From Herpetosiphonaceae bacterium (GTDB lineage: Bacteria; Chloroflexota; Chloroflexia; Chloroflexales; Kallotenuaceae): a stretch of 49,656 nt of DNA. The stretch is from positions 1 through 49,656 of the forward strand of contig DASUTC010000050.1 of NCBI GenBank assembly GCA_036374795.1. Reading direction: 5' to 3'. Of this stretch, positions 15,658-23,805 are shown one piece after another. The notes beneath the pieces are model-generated. The model did no database searches. It was not told the DNA's origin and worked only from the letters and a program-made list of their open reading frames with translations. Every line of letters starts with the position of its first letter. Positions within the stretch are counted from its first letter, which is position 1. The position numbers and the translations under genes are program-made.

Positions 15658-17082
15658 ATGCCGTTTCAGCCTTTAAAACTGCTGCTGTACCTGACCGCCG
15701 CCGCGCTCGAAGTGCTGCTGCTGCATCTTGGCGTGACGCTGCTGGCGCTGGCGTTTCAGCGGACGCCGAGCCTGAGCTGGCCGATCTTGTTCCTGGCCTG
15801 CCTGATCGCGGCGTGGACCATGCTGCGCTTCGAGACGGCGCAGGACGAGCCGGGCGGCTGGGTCAGCAGGCCGACCCTGGTGGTCTGTGCGCTGACGATG
15901 GCGTACGCCGTCAAGGTGCAGGCGGGCGGCGGCTGGAGCTTGCTCGGCGGCTGGGGTAGGCTGTGGCCGTTCGGCGCGGGCAGCCCCGATACGCTCAGCC
16001 TGTTTGGGCTGCTGATGGTTTCGCTGTGGAGCTGGTGGCGCGGCATGGGCCTGGTCGATTACGATCATGCGCGTGTGCTGGCGGTGCTCCAGCGTGGCGT
16101 GCTGGTGCTGGTGCTCCTGACGATCCTGGTGACGCCGCTCTCTGCGGTCAACCTGGGCGCGCCGCCGTGGGGTCCGCGTCTTGCTGTCGAGGCGCTGATC
16201 GTCGTCGGCCTGGGGCTGTTCGGCCTGTCTCTGGCGCGGATCGTGGATGAGCAGGAGGCAGGGCAGGTCGGCGGCGGCTGGTACTGGCTGCGGTCGAGTC
16301 TCCTGGCCTCGGTTGGCGTGCTCCTGCTGGGGACGCTGCTGCTGACGCTCGTTTCCAGCACGGCTACGGAGGCGCTACGCACGGTAGTGGCGGTGATCGT
16401 CGGCGTTTTTGCGCTGGTGATGGCTCCGCTCGTCTGGCTGATCGCTCAGGTCTGGCTCTGGCTGAAGGCCCAGCTTCAGCGGTCGATGGCTGAGTCCGGC
16501 CCGTCGCCGTCGCCATCGCCCAGCGCCGATCTGTTGCCGCAAACGCCCTCCGATCTTCAGATCCAGATCGTGCAGGCGCTCCAGGTTGCGCTGAGCCTGC
16601 TGCTGTACCTGCTGCCGCTGGTCGTGCTGATCCTGTTGATCATGACGATGCGGCGGCAACGGCATTCGCGGCGCACCGCCGACGGCGTGCTGCACGAGTC
16701 GCTGTGGAGCTGGCAGCGGCTCGGCGCGGATCTGCTCGATCTGCTGCAAGGGCTGCGTCTGCCGCCGCGCACGCATGGGCTGCGCGATGCCCTGGCGCGG
16801 CTGCGGCCTGACGATCCGGCGGAGCGTATTCGACGGCGCTACGTGGAGCTGCTGCTGATGGGAGAGCGTGCAGAACGTTCGCGTCAGCCGCAGCAGACTC
16901 CGCTCGAATACTCGCCAGTGCTCGCGCCGCTGGTGCCGAGCGCCGCCGATGAGCTACAACATCTCACCGATGTCTATGACCGGGCGCGCTATGCGCCCGA
17001 CACGATAACGGCGGCTGATGTCGCTGCCGCCGATGCTGCCTGGGCCGCGATCCAGGCTCAGTCGCCCAAGGAGAATCCTTAA
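15658..17082 (+). CDS. Polytopic membrane protein with DUF4129-like C-terminus
   Basis: A 474-residue protein with about seven membrane helices (roughly 10-30, 37-52, 74-85, 115-125, 140-155, 170-190, 215-260) and another near 300-328 (LQVALSLLLYLLPLVVLILLI). It ends in a cytoplasmic helical domain (about 385-474) with ERIRRRYVELLLMGERAE, QTPLEYSPVL and DELQHLTDVYDRARYAP, the DUF4129 pattern. This domain normally forms the tail of transglutaminase-like envelope proteins, but no transglutaminase core is present here. It lies in a DUF58-DUF4129-DUF3048 cluster. Its TAA overlaps the next ATG by one base. Confidence 0.75.
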   Translation: MPFQPLKLLLYLTAAALEVLLLHLGVTLLALAFQRTPSLSWPILFLACLIAAWTMLRFETAQDEPGGWVSRPTLVVCALTMAYAVKVQAGGGWSLLGGWGRLWPFGAGSPDTLSLFGLLMVSLWSWWRGMGLVDYDHARVLAVLQRGVLVLVLLTILVTPLSAVNLGAPPWGPRLAVEALIVVGLGLFGLSLARIVDEQEAGQVGGGWYWLRSSLLASVGVLLLGTLLLTLVSSTATEALRTVVAVIVGVFALVMAPLVWLIAQVWLWLKAQLQRSMAESGPSPSPSPSADLLPQTPSDLQIQIVQALQVALSLLLYLLPLVVLILLIMTMRRQRHSRRTADGVLHESLWSWQRLGADLLDLLQGLRLPPRTHGLRDALARLRPDDPAERIRRRYVELLLMGERAERSRQPQQTPLEYSPVLAPLVPSAADELQHLTDVYDRARYAPDTITAADVAAADAAWAAIQAQSPKENP

Positions 17083-18227
17083 TGCCTCAGTTCTTTGCTC
17101 TTCGTCGTTTAACGTTGCTATCGCTCCTCGCGACCGGGCTTGCGGCCTGTGGCGGCGCTCCCGCCGTGCCGGTGGCGCAGATCGAGCCGCCCAGGCCCGC
17201 TGCTACGACGATCCCCACCGCAGTGCCGACCGCTACCACCGAGCCGACGCAGACGCCGACCAGCGCTCCTACCGCTACCGTCGAGCCCACGGCTACCGCC
17301 GAGCCGACGCCCACGCCCGATGTGAGCTTTGTCACCGGCGAGAGCATCTTTGCGCGCGGCGCGATTACCAGGCGGCCCTGGATGGTGATGATCGACAATC
17401 ATCCCGACGCCTATCCTCAGTCGGGCATGAACAAAGCCGCGATGGTCTTTGAAGGGCTGGCCGAGTACGGAATTACGCGCTTTATCGCGCTTTACACCGA
17501 TGGGATTACGCCGGAGGTGAAAGAGATCGGGCCGGTGCGCTCGACGCGGCTCTACTTTGCGCAGTGGGCGATGGGCTTCCATCCGATCTATGCCCATGCC
17601 GGCGGCAGCCCCGATGGCGTGCGTCTCTCCGAGACGACCGACCAGTTCGTCAACTTCGAGGCGCTGAATCTACCCAAGTATACCTGGCGCGATCCGCAGC
17701 GCATCGCGCCGCATAATCTGTACACCAGCTCGGACCTGCTGCGGGCCTTTGCCGAAGCGAAGAACGCGAGCGCCTTTGATGATCCCAGGGTTGGATATTT
17801 GTTCAGCACCATGCCAGCGACCAACCCTCCCGAAGTCAGCCGGATCAAATATTTCTTCCTCGATCAGTCGTTCCGCGCCGGTTTCACCTATGATGTCGCC
17901 TCGAATGGCTACCACCGCACCATGCGCGGTCGGGCGCACATCGATCGGGTGACGGGCCAGCAGCTCTGGACGCGCAACGTCGTGGTGATGCAGGTCAACG
18001 AGGCCGCGCGGTCGGGTGATGCCAAGCGCCGGATCGATCAGGAGGTCGTCGGCAGCGGCGCGGCGCGGATCTTCATGGCGGGCAAGAGCATCGAGGCGAC
18101 GTGGCGCAAGGAGAGCGAGGCTGCTCCGCTCCGCTTCTACGATGCCGGCGGCAGCGAGGTGGTCTTCAACGCCGGTCCGATCTGGGTCGCGGCAATCCCG
18201 TCGATGGCTCGGCTCAGCTTCGAGTAA
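17082..18227 (+). CDS. DUF3048 (YerB-like) lipoprotein
   Basis: A 381-residue exported lipoprotein. The N-terminus is basic (ALRRLT), then hydrophobic, with lipobox LAAC at about residue 22-25 as a signal peptidase II site. A Thr/Pro/Ala-rich linker runs from about 30 to 85 (PTATTEPTQTPTSAPTATVE) and would span the wall. The DUF3048 N-terminal domain starts at RRPWMVMIDNHPDAYPQSG and includes EIGPVRSTRLYFAQWA and YAHAGGSP. The C-terminal DUF3048 part has the MQVNEAARSGDAK region. AAGGAG 8 bp upstream and the 1-bp TAATG overlap show coupling to the DUF4129-like gene. The family function is not established. Confidence 0.85.
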   Translation: MPQFFALRRLTLLSLLATGLAACGGAPAVPVAQIEPPRPAATTIPTAVPTATTEPTQTPTSAPTATVEPTATAEPTPTPDVSFVTGESIFARGAITRRPWMVMIDNHPDAYPQSGMNKAAMVFEGLAEYGITRFIALYTDGITPEVKEIGPVRSTRLYFAQWAMGFHPIYAHAGGSPDGVRLSETTDQFVNFEALNLPKYTWRDPQRIAPHNLYTSSDLLRAFAEAKNASAFDDPRVGYLFSTMPATNPPEVSRIKYFFLDQSFRAGFTYDVASNGYHRTMRGRAHIDRVTGQQLWTRNVVVMQVNEAARSGDAKRRIDQEVVGSGAARIFMAGKSIEATWRKESEAAPLRFYDAGGSEVVFNAGPIWVAAIPSMARLSFE

Positions 18228-18282
18228 CGGCGCGTGTCGGCAGCGCTCCGAACGAGTAGCACGCAAACCCTGCGCACAAACA

Positions 18283-18308
18283 AGCGCCTCGGCTTGGGCC
18301 GAGGCGCT
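18283..18308. terminator. Hairpin terminator between convergent genes
   Basis: A perfect 11-bp stem AGCGCCTCGGC / GCCGAGGCGCT with loop TTGG. It lies between the DUF3048 gene (plus) and the M23 gene (minus), so it can serve both. The flanking T tracts are weak. Confidence 0.6.
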
Positions 18309-18337
18309 ATGCTTTGTCGGTAGGCTGGCGGCGACGA

Positions 18338-19012
18338 CTATGGCAGCGCGCCGTACTCAAGCGGATTGACATTAACGCCATCTTTCCAGACGTGGTAGTG
18401 CAGGTGCGGACCGCTCGACTGTCCGGTCGAGCCCATGTAGCCAATCAGGTCGCCGCGCTTGACGGTCTGACCGTCCTGTACTGCAAAGTCTCTGAGGTGG
18501 CCGTAGCCCACTTTGTAGTGCTCGTTCTTGATCCACAGGTGATTTCCGGCGGGCATCGAGTTGGGATTAAGCTCGATCACGCCGCTCATCGTCGCGTAGA
18601 GTGGCGCGCCCATCGATCCCTGTGGATCGGCATCTCCATCGCCGTTGCCGTCGATCGCGATATCGACGCCGCCCCACACCGCAGCCGGCGCGTGCGACCC
18701 GACGCCGTAGCCCTGGGTCATGACCGCGCTTTTTGTGTCGGTGGGATTGCCCCAGGGCATATCCTGCGGATGCGAGTCTGCTGCTAAGCCGGCACCTTGC
18801 GCGGCTTGCTTGCTGAAAAGACCCGTCAGCCCTGGTTGCTGCGCTTTGAGCGCGCCGACCGCGCTTTGGGCGGCAACATTGCCGTCGCCGCTCCAACTGC
18901 TGATTACGGTGCCGGAGGAGCTGCTTCCAAAGAAGAACCAGATCGCCAGCAGCGCGGCAGCGATAGCTAGCCACGACGGTATACGATGCCCGCTACCAAG
19001 TTCAAAGTTCAT
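18338..19012 (-). CDS. Membrane-anchored M23 (LytM-like) protein lacking the first zinc ligand
   Basis: A 224-residue protein. One N-terminal membrane helix (about 13-29) is followed by a low-complexity stalk (about 30-95) and a LytM/M23 domain (about 97-224). Retained metal or active-site residues are D117, H172 (GYGHL), H203 and H205 (GPHLHYHV). The first His of the HxxxD motif (HYGVD in LytM) is Trp: WGGVD, W113. An insert DGNGDGDADPQG right after it looks like an EF-hand-type calcium loop. Such losses are typical of non-enzymatic LytM proteins (EnvC/NlpD type) that activate other wall hydrolases. It is the last gene of a three-gene operon, 6 bp after the glucosaminidase-like gene, so it may control that partner. 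Inactivity is inferred. Confidence 0.8.
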   Translation of the reverse strand: MNFELGSGHRIPSWLAIAAALLAIWFFFGSSSSGTVISSWSGDGNVAAQSAVGALKAQQPGLTGLFSKQAAQGAGLAADSHPQDMPWGNPTDTKSAVMTQGYGVGSHAPAAVWGGVDIAIDGNGDGDADPQGSMGAPLYATMSGVIELNPNSMPAGNHLWIKNEHYKVGYGHLRDFAVQDGQTVKRGDLIGYMGSTGQSSGPHLHYHVWKDGVNVNPLEYGALP

Positions 19013-19018
19013 CGCTGC

Positions 19019-19666
19019 CTACTTTCCCTGCCAGCTTTGCACCAGGTTCTTGACGCTCTGGATGTACGCGCCCTCGTTGTTGTTGTCGGCGGCAGGCGCG
19101 TACTTGGGGATGATGTCTTCGACGGTTGAGCGCTTCCACTCATCGATATACAGCCCCCGGATCAGCTTATACCAGTCTTCGATGCCCTGGCTCCAGTTGT
19201 CATAATCGCGGAAACGCCCGTAGCAGCGCCACCCCTCGGTACAAATAATATTGCCAATGTTATGAGTGGTGCTGCCGTCTGGCTTCCGACCGGCCCACGC
19301 CGGATTGGTGCCCGCGCTGGATTCGTGGATGAAGAAGGCGAGACAGATCGCGGGATTGATGCCGTACTTGACGCCCAGATCGTAGATCTCCTGGCCGTGG
19401 CCGCGCGCCGGAGAGTTATACTCGGCCAGAACAGCCTCGATCTGCTCCACGGTTATCGTTGGCGCTCCCAGCACCGACAGGCCGCCTCTATTGCTCGTGA
19501 TCGGCAGGGCAGCGGCGGCGAGAATCGACTGGGATTTACCGACCGGGTTAAATGCATCAGGCAGGCCGCTGGCGGTGGATATGACACTGCCAGGAGCCGC
19601 AGGCATCAGCCAAAAGATGACGGTGAGCGCTACAAAGCCGATCACGATCTGCTGAAGGCGTGTCAT
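19019..19666 (-). CDS. Membrane-anchored glucosaminidase-like (GH73/lysozyme-type) protein
   Basis: A 215-residue protein. A membrane helix at about 7-23 (or uncleaved signal) precedes an extracytoplasmic domain from about 70 (ITVEQIEAVLAEYNSPARG) to the end. GINPAICLAFFIHESSAGT carries the likely catalytic Glu (E115), and THNIGNIIC, CYGRFRDYDNWSQGIEDWY and IIPKYAPAADNN match the glucosaminidase-like fold used on peptidoglycan glycan strands. Its ATG overlaps the stop of the upstream gene (ATGA), and the M23-like gene follows 6 bp later, so the three are co-translated. Expected role: cutting glycan chains at the outer membrane face. The substrate bond is not determined. Confidence 0.78.
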   Translation of the reverse strand: MTRLQQIVIGFVALTVIFWLMPAAPGSVISTASGLPDAFNPVGKSQSILAAAALPITSNRGGLSVLGAPTITVEQIEAVLAEYNSPARGHGQEIYDLGVKYGINPAICLAFFIHESSAGTNPAWAGRKPDGSTTHNIGNIICTEGWRCYGRFRDYDNWSQGIEDWYKLIRGLYIDEWKRSTVEDIIPKYAPAADNNNEGAYIQSVKNLVQSWQGK

Positions 19667-20193
19667 GGATGCGCCTCAGCCAGTTGACGACGTTCGTCGT
19701 CGGTGATCAGCCGGAATGTCTCGCCGGTATTGATATAGATAATTTCTTCGTTTTTCACGGCAATCACAAGGTCGCCTTTCTGATCGCTATTCAGATCTTT
19801 GACCCGCAGCGTGACGGGTGTCAGGTCTTCATGCGCCCCAAAGAGATACGGGCCTTGCAGCGTTTGCGCCTTGGCGCTGTCCCCGCCCGGCAGCTCGATC
19901 ACAATCACGCGGCGATTGAGATTCATCGCGACGAAATGTGAGGGCTGCCCGGCCTGCTCGTTATGCCCGACGTACGCGCTTAGTTGCATTGTTCGTGGCC
20001 GACCGTAGCGCATGTCGTCGAGCCATGTCTGGCCTCGACCGATCAGCAGATTCAGAACAATGAACCCCAGTACAACAACTATACCCACCTGAATATGTTG
20101 ACGAGTAGCTTGAACCTGCGGCCACCGCACTGGTGCGGCAGGCATGCTCTTCCGTGTCGGCTGCTGATGCAGATCACGGCTTGTTACCGCCAT
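19663..20193 (-). CDS. Single-pass membrane protein with outside beta domain and an FG-GAP-like metal loop
   Basis: A 176-residue protein. About 33 cytoplasmic residues are followed by a membrane helix (about 34-52, IQVGIVVVLGFIVLNLLIG) and an outside domain of mainly beta strands. VKDLNSDQKGDLVIAVKNEE resembles one FG-GAP/VCBS unit with a DxNxDxxxD calcium loop. No known family. It is the first gene of the three-gene operon with the glucosaminidase-like and M23-like genes; all three share the short-cytoplasm, one-helix, outside-domain layout, suggesting one membrane complex. GAGGAGG lies 6 bp before the ATG. It is expressed from the tandem promoters at 20306-20421, one of which carries a LexA-type palindrome. 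Confidence 0.65.
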   Translation of the reverse strand: MAVTSRDLHQQPTRKSMPAAPVRWPQVQATRQHIQVGIVVVLGFIVLNLLIGRGQTWLDDMRYGRPRTMQLSAYVGHNEQAGQPSHFVAMNLNRRVIVIELPGGDSAKAQTLQGPYLFGAHEDLTPVTLRVKDLNSDQKGDLVIAVKNEEIIYINTGETFRLITDDERRQLAEAHP

Positions 20194-20305
20194 CGCCGTC
20201 CTCCTCTACCCATTTTCTCAAAACTCGGTCGCGCGTACTTCGAGCATTCTGTTGGGGATACAGCACACGACGTGGTATGCCCTGATGCTCGATTGAAGTA
20301 GAACT

Positions 20306-20334
20306 ATTATAATAGAACGGGTGTTCTACGTCAA
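20306..20334 (-). promoter_or_regulatory. Proximal promoter P1 of the wall-hydrolase operon
   Basis: On the minus strand: TTGACG (20334-20329), exactly 17 bp, then a perfect TATAAT (20311-20306). It is among the best sigma-70-like promoters in the window. The start point would be near 20299, giving a leader of about 105 nt to the ATG at 20193. The spacer is almost wholly occupied by an inverted repeat. Confidence 0.75.
20313..20328. promoter_or_regulatory. LexA-type operator (TAGAAC-N4-GTTCTA) inside P1
   Basis: A perfect 6-bp inverted repeat, TAGAAC GGGT GTTCTA on the plus strand, fills positions between the -35 and -10 of P1. GAAC-N4-GTTC is the core of LexA (SOS) boxes in Firmicutes and Actinobacteria. 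A further TAGAAC half site lies at 20299-20304, over the predicted start point. A repressor bound here would block P1. Another repressor with the same half site is possible. Confidence 0.55.
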
Positions 20335-20392
20335 GCGCGTATTCTGCTGGCGATGACCGGCGTTCTCCGTGTTCTCGACATATGTCAAGCGT

Positions 20393-20421
20393 ATTGTAGC
20401 GAACTAGAGGGATCAAATCAA
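20393..20421 (-). promoter_or_regulatory. Distal promoter P2 of the wall-hydrolase operon
   Basis: On the minus strand: TTGATT (20421-20416), a 17-bp spacer, TACAAT (20398-20393). It lies about 87 bp upstream of P1 and reads into it. No GAAC palindrome covers it. The rest of 20194-20556 holds P1, its operator and the amidase terminator; no gene is seen. Confidence 0.5.
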
Positions 20422-20495
20422 GGTTAAGGAGTCCTGAACGGTCCAGCACCAAGGTAGATGCCCGATCGGTGCTGTAGGGTGTCGGCGATCAAGAA

Positions 20496-20522
20496 CGAGC
20501 AGAGGGCTTGGCCCTCTGCTCG
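20496..20522 (-). terminator. Terminator after the secreted amidase gene
   Basis: A perfect 12-bp stem CGAGCAGAGGGC / GCCCTCTGCTCG with a 3-nt loop. On the minus strand it is followed by TTCTT. It begins 34 bp after the amidase stop. Confidence 0.75.
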
Positions 20523-20556
20523 TGATGGGTGGTGCCGTATTGTGGCGCGGTGCTGG

Positions 20557-23500
20557 CTAGCGCGAGATGCTCGGCGTGTAGATCATCGGATAGCTCGCCT
20601 CGGCGATTGTCTCCGTCGCCTGGGGGCTGCTGGGGAACGCCGACCAGTTCAGGCCGTCGCTGGCGCGTACGCGGAACTCATAGGTATGCCCGCTCATGCC
20701 AAAGAAGAGCATCTGCCGCTGCCCCGTTTTGTACAGCCGCGTTGTGCCGTCGGTTCGATCTCGCACCTGTAGCTCGAATTGAGCCAGATCCGAGGCATTG
20801 CTGCTGAGGTACACCTCGACGATGCCGGTGCTGCGCGCCGATGTGTCCACCGCGCTATCCGGCGGCGTCGCGTCGACCGTCATCGTCATGGTTCGCTGAT
20901 AGCCGCTATTGCCGTTGTTGTCCTCGGCCTGGTACACGATCGTATGGCTGCCGTCGCCAAGGCTGATCGGCACACGGCCCGACGCGCTCTGCTGCTCGCC
21001 GCCGCCGTCGATCCAGTAGCGCATGGTACGTATGCCGCTACCGCCCAGGTCATCCGCTGCCAGCACAAGCTGCTGCCCGCCGCCGAAGCGCGTGCCATCG
21101 TAGATCGCGCCGCTCGGCGCTGGCACGGTGGTAAATTCGGCGGCACCGGGCGGCTGCCAGCTATAGCCAGCGTATGCCTCGCCCGCGTTTTCAAAGAATT
21201 TGACCGCCAGCGTGTGCAGCCCAGTCGCCAGATAGACCGATCCTTCCTTGGAGGATGTGGGATGCAATCCTTCGTTGCGCACGACTTCGCGCCCATCGAC
21301 CCACAGCCACGCGCCATCATCGCTGGTGACGCGGAACCTGTAGGTGCCCGAAGCCGGAACGTAGAAGGCGCGCACCTGCCGCACCACAAAGCGCTCGGTC
21401 TGGCCGAGCGGCCCAGCACCGGCCCAGTTTTGGTCGCTGCCATCCCAGGTAAACGCTCCGATGTAGGAGCCCTCGATGATCGAGAGCGGATTGACCGTGC
21501 GCGCCAGCAGACTGTCGGGCGTGGGAATAAGCTGGTAGACGCTGGCCTGTGACTTGTAAGCATTGTCGAGGCGGATCGGCTCAGGCGCGCGGCGCTCAGG
21601 TGTCACCGTTACCGCAGCCGTCGTCCGATCTGCGCCGTTGCCGTCCGAGCCGTAGTACTTGACGAACTCGTTGACAAGGTTCGCCTTGAAGGTGTACGTG
21701 CCCGGCGTGCGGAATCGTACATAGCCTATGATCGTGCGTGTCTCGCCCGGCTGGATCGGCCAGCCAACGCCCCAGCGCCAGGGATACCCGCCATCGCCGG
21801 TGCTGCAATCGGTCGGCACCGTTGGCGAGCCGCTGGCAAAGCCCAGCGTCAGCCTCAGCCGCTTCGGCTCCTTGGGATACGCCGGATACGAGCTACCACC
21901 GGCGAAACATTCGGCCTCATCATAGACCCAGCCGCCAGCAATATCGTCGGTCGCGCCGGAGTCCGGCCCCTGCGTTTCGAGCGTCACGGTGCCCGTGTTT
22001 TTGACGGTAAACTCGACCGGCACAACCTCGCCCACGCCCACGCTCGTCGTACGAACCGTGGCCGAAAGAAGCTGCGCCGAGGCCTGCGGCGGCGGCGGTG
22101 GTTGATAAACCCACTGAACCGCGTCGAAGAAGACAACCTTGCGCGCGCTGAATGGCTCGCTGGTCAGATCAGTGAGCTTCACGCTGCCGCCGGTGCCCGC
22201 GTCGAACTGGAAGACGCCAAGCTCGACCCATTCCTGAGCCGTATTCTGATCGACTACTTTGGTCGTCGTACCGCCTGCGTAGCGCACCTCGTAGCGCGCG
22301 TTGGTGGTGGCATACGGCGGCGACGCGATGGCGCAGCCCTGCGGAATATGCACCAGGACTTTGTACTGCCCGGTGTGCGGTAAGTTCGGACGCCACACGC
22401 CCCAGTTTGTGCTGGCGACGCCTTCGCTGCCGTTGGTGGCGTAGGTCCAGTAGGTATGCCCGGCGTAGCCACACGACCGATCGTGCCATGAGCCGGCTGA
22501 CGTAAACGAGGTTTCCAGCTCATCGATCACCGCATCGCCGTTATCGCTGCCGCCGCCGTGGAGCCGCTGATAGACCCGCTGGCGAACCGAGGTCAGCACT
22601 TCCATGCCTTTATCGCCGGGGCAGGTCGTATGGCCCGGCGTCACCTGGCGATGCCCGGCAATGTTCAGCACGACCGAGCCGCTGTTGAACGGCGCGCAGT
22701 AGTTGGAGCGCGAGCAGCCGTAGTACCAGCTACTCCCCAGCGGATCGATGTTGCGCTGGCTGGCTTTCCACGAGAGCAGATCGACCAGACTATTTTGTGC
22801 GGCGGTAGTCGGCGTGACCGTGGTATAGGTGCCGATCATCGAGACGCCCATCGAGCCGTAGTTGGCCGTATCGTGGAAGCCGACCGCATCACGCGATAGA
22901 TCGGTCGATCCCGCGCGTCCGGCATAGATCACGCCGTTGGGATCGATCAGCCAGTTATAGCCGATGTCGCCCCAGCCTCGGCTGTAGGTGTGAAACGACC
23001 AGATCGCTCGTACGCGCGTTGCCCAGTTCGGCTCGTTCGGCCCCAGCGTGTTGGAGTCGGCGGTGTGGTGAACGACCAGATGGTTGGCGGTATAGTAGGC
23101 GGGCGGCGCATTCGGCGCGTACTCCCCCTGCGGATTGCCCCATCCGGTCCGCGAAATATACGCCGGGCGGGCGATACCCATCGGGCTGACCGCGCCGTCG
23201 CTGGTGGGCACGGCCAGCGCCGCGCTGTCGATCCGGGCGTCGACGGTATGAACCTGGATCGCGCCGAAGGTCGGCAGTGCGCCATCCGAACCCGGCGTGC
23301 GTGTGATCCGCAGTTGATAGAAGCGCGCAACATCGGTGTAGATGATGTCGCTCCAGTGGGTATCTGCCGGCTCGCTGGGATCGGGCGGATCATCGCTCTC
23401 TTGAACGTCGCGCCACGCAGACCAGCCGCTCCCGTCGGCGCTGCTACGCACTTCGAGCTTAAGCAACGCTGCGGCTGGCTGAGCGGCCTGCCAGCGCAGC

Positions 23501-23727
23501 ATCATATACATGAATGTCTGCGACGTGGCAATCCGATCGGTTTCGACGACCTCGCTACCGCTGGCAGCGCTCTGGTCGGCGCTACGGTGAAAGGCATCCT
23601 GGGCGATGATGGACACGGCAGGCTTCAGGTCGCTCGTTGTTGTCTCCGCATGAGCAACACTGAGCAGAATCAGCGCGCAGGCCAAAAAAACGAGCGCGCT
23701 GATCGACCGGAGTGCATGACGAATCAT
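20557..23727 (-). CDS. Large secreted N-acetylmuramoyl-L-alanine amidase with PGRP, golvesin-like and PA14 domains
   Basis: A 1056-residue exported protein. The signal peptide (1-27) ends in SVAHA. A discoidin-like beta region leads to a PGRP/amidase domain (about 190-375) with zinc-ligand signatures LVVHHTAD (near 219) and AGHRQVTPGHTTCPGD (near 359), so it should cut the lactyl-amide bond of peptidoglycan. A golvesin/Xly-type beta domain follows (about 400-545), then a CARDB-like region (about 555-690), a PA14 domain (about 730-865, RFRVTSDDGAWLWVDG), an Ig-like GDGSHTIVYQAEDNNGN unit (about 890-950) and a fibronectin-like end. Multiple sugar-binding-like modules suggest retention on the wall or sheath. 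GGAGT precedes the ATG. Monocistronic, with its own terminator. It may act in wall turnover, predation or competition; that is inference. Confidence 0.85.
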   Translation of the reverse strand: MIRHALRSISALVFLACALILLSVAHAETTTSDLKPAVSIIAQDAFHRSADQSAASGSEVVETDRIATSQTFMYMMLRWQAAQPAAALLKLEVRSSADGSGWSAWRDVQESDDPPDPSEPADTHWSDIIYTDVARFYQLRITRTPGSDGALPTFGAIQVHTVDARIDSAALAVPTSDGAVSPMGIARPAYISRTGWGNPQGEYAPNAPPAYYTANHLVVHHTADSNTLGPNEPNWATRVRAIWSFHTYSRGWGDIGYNWLIDPNGVIYAGRAGSTDLSRDAVGFHDTANYGSMGVSMIGTYTTVTPTTAAQNSLVDLLSWKASQRNIDPLGSSWYYGCSRSNYCAPFNSGSVVLNIAGHRQVTPGHTTCPGDKGMEVLTSVRQRVYQRLHGGGSDNGDAVIDELETSFTSAGSWHDRSCGYAGHTYWTYATNGSEGVASTNWGVWRPNLPHTGQYKVLVHIPQGCAIASPPYATTNARYEVRYAGGTTTKVVDQNTAQEWVELGVFQFDAGTGGSVKLTDLTSEPFSARKVVFFDAVQWVYQPPPPPQASAQLLSATVRTTSVGVGEVVPVEFTVKNTGTVTLETQGPDSGATDDIAGGWVYDEAECFAGGSSYPAYPKEPKRLRLTLGFASGSPTVPTDCSTGDGGYPWRWGVGWPIQPGETRTIIGYVRFRTPGTYTFKANLVNEFVKYYGSDGNGADRTTAAVTVTPERRAPEPIRLDNAYKSQASVYQLIPTPDSLLARTVNPLSIIEGSYIGAFTWDGSDQNWAGAGPLGQTERFVVRQVRAFYVPASGTYRFRVTSDDGAWLWVDGREVVRNEGLHPTSSKEGSVYLATGLHTLAVKFFENAGEAYAGYSWQPPGAAEFTTVPAPSGAIYDGTRFGGGQQLVLAADDLGGSGIRTMRYWIDGGGEQQSASGRVPISLGDGSHTIVYQAEDNNGNSGYQRTMTMTVDATPPDSAVDTSARSTGIVEVYLSSNASDLAQFELQVRDRTDGTTRLYKTGQRQMLFFGMSGHTYEFRVRASDGLNWSAFPSSPQATETIAEASYPMIYTPSISR

Positions 23728-23805
23728 GAGCGTACTCCACTCTAAGAAGTCGATCTGCGAAAAACCGCGACAGGGGGACGCAGACGGGGATGACGGGTTT
23801 GTTTG

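Noticed and set aside
322-16782. Long open frames antisense to genes such as lon, murA, DUF58 and the NtrC-type gene
   Set aside because: They mirror the codon pattern of GC-rich genes on the other strand and show no domain or ribosome site.
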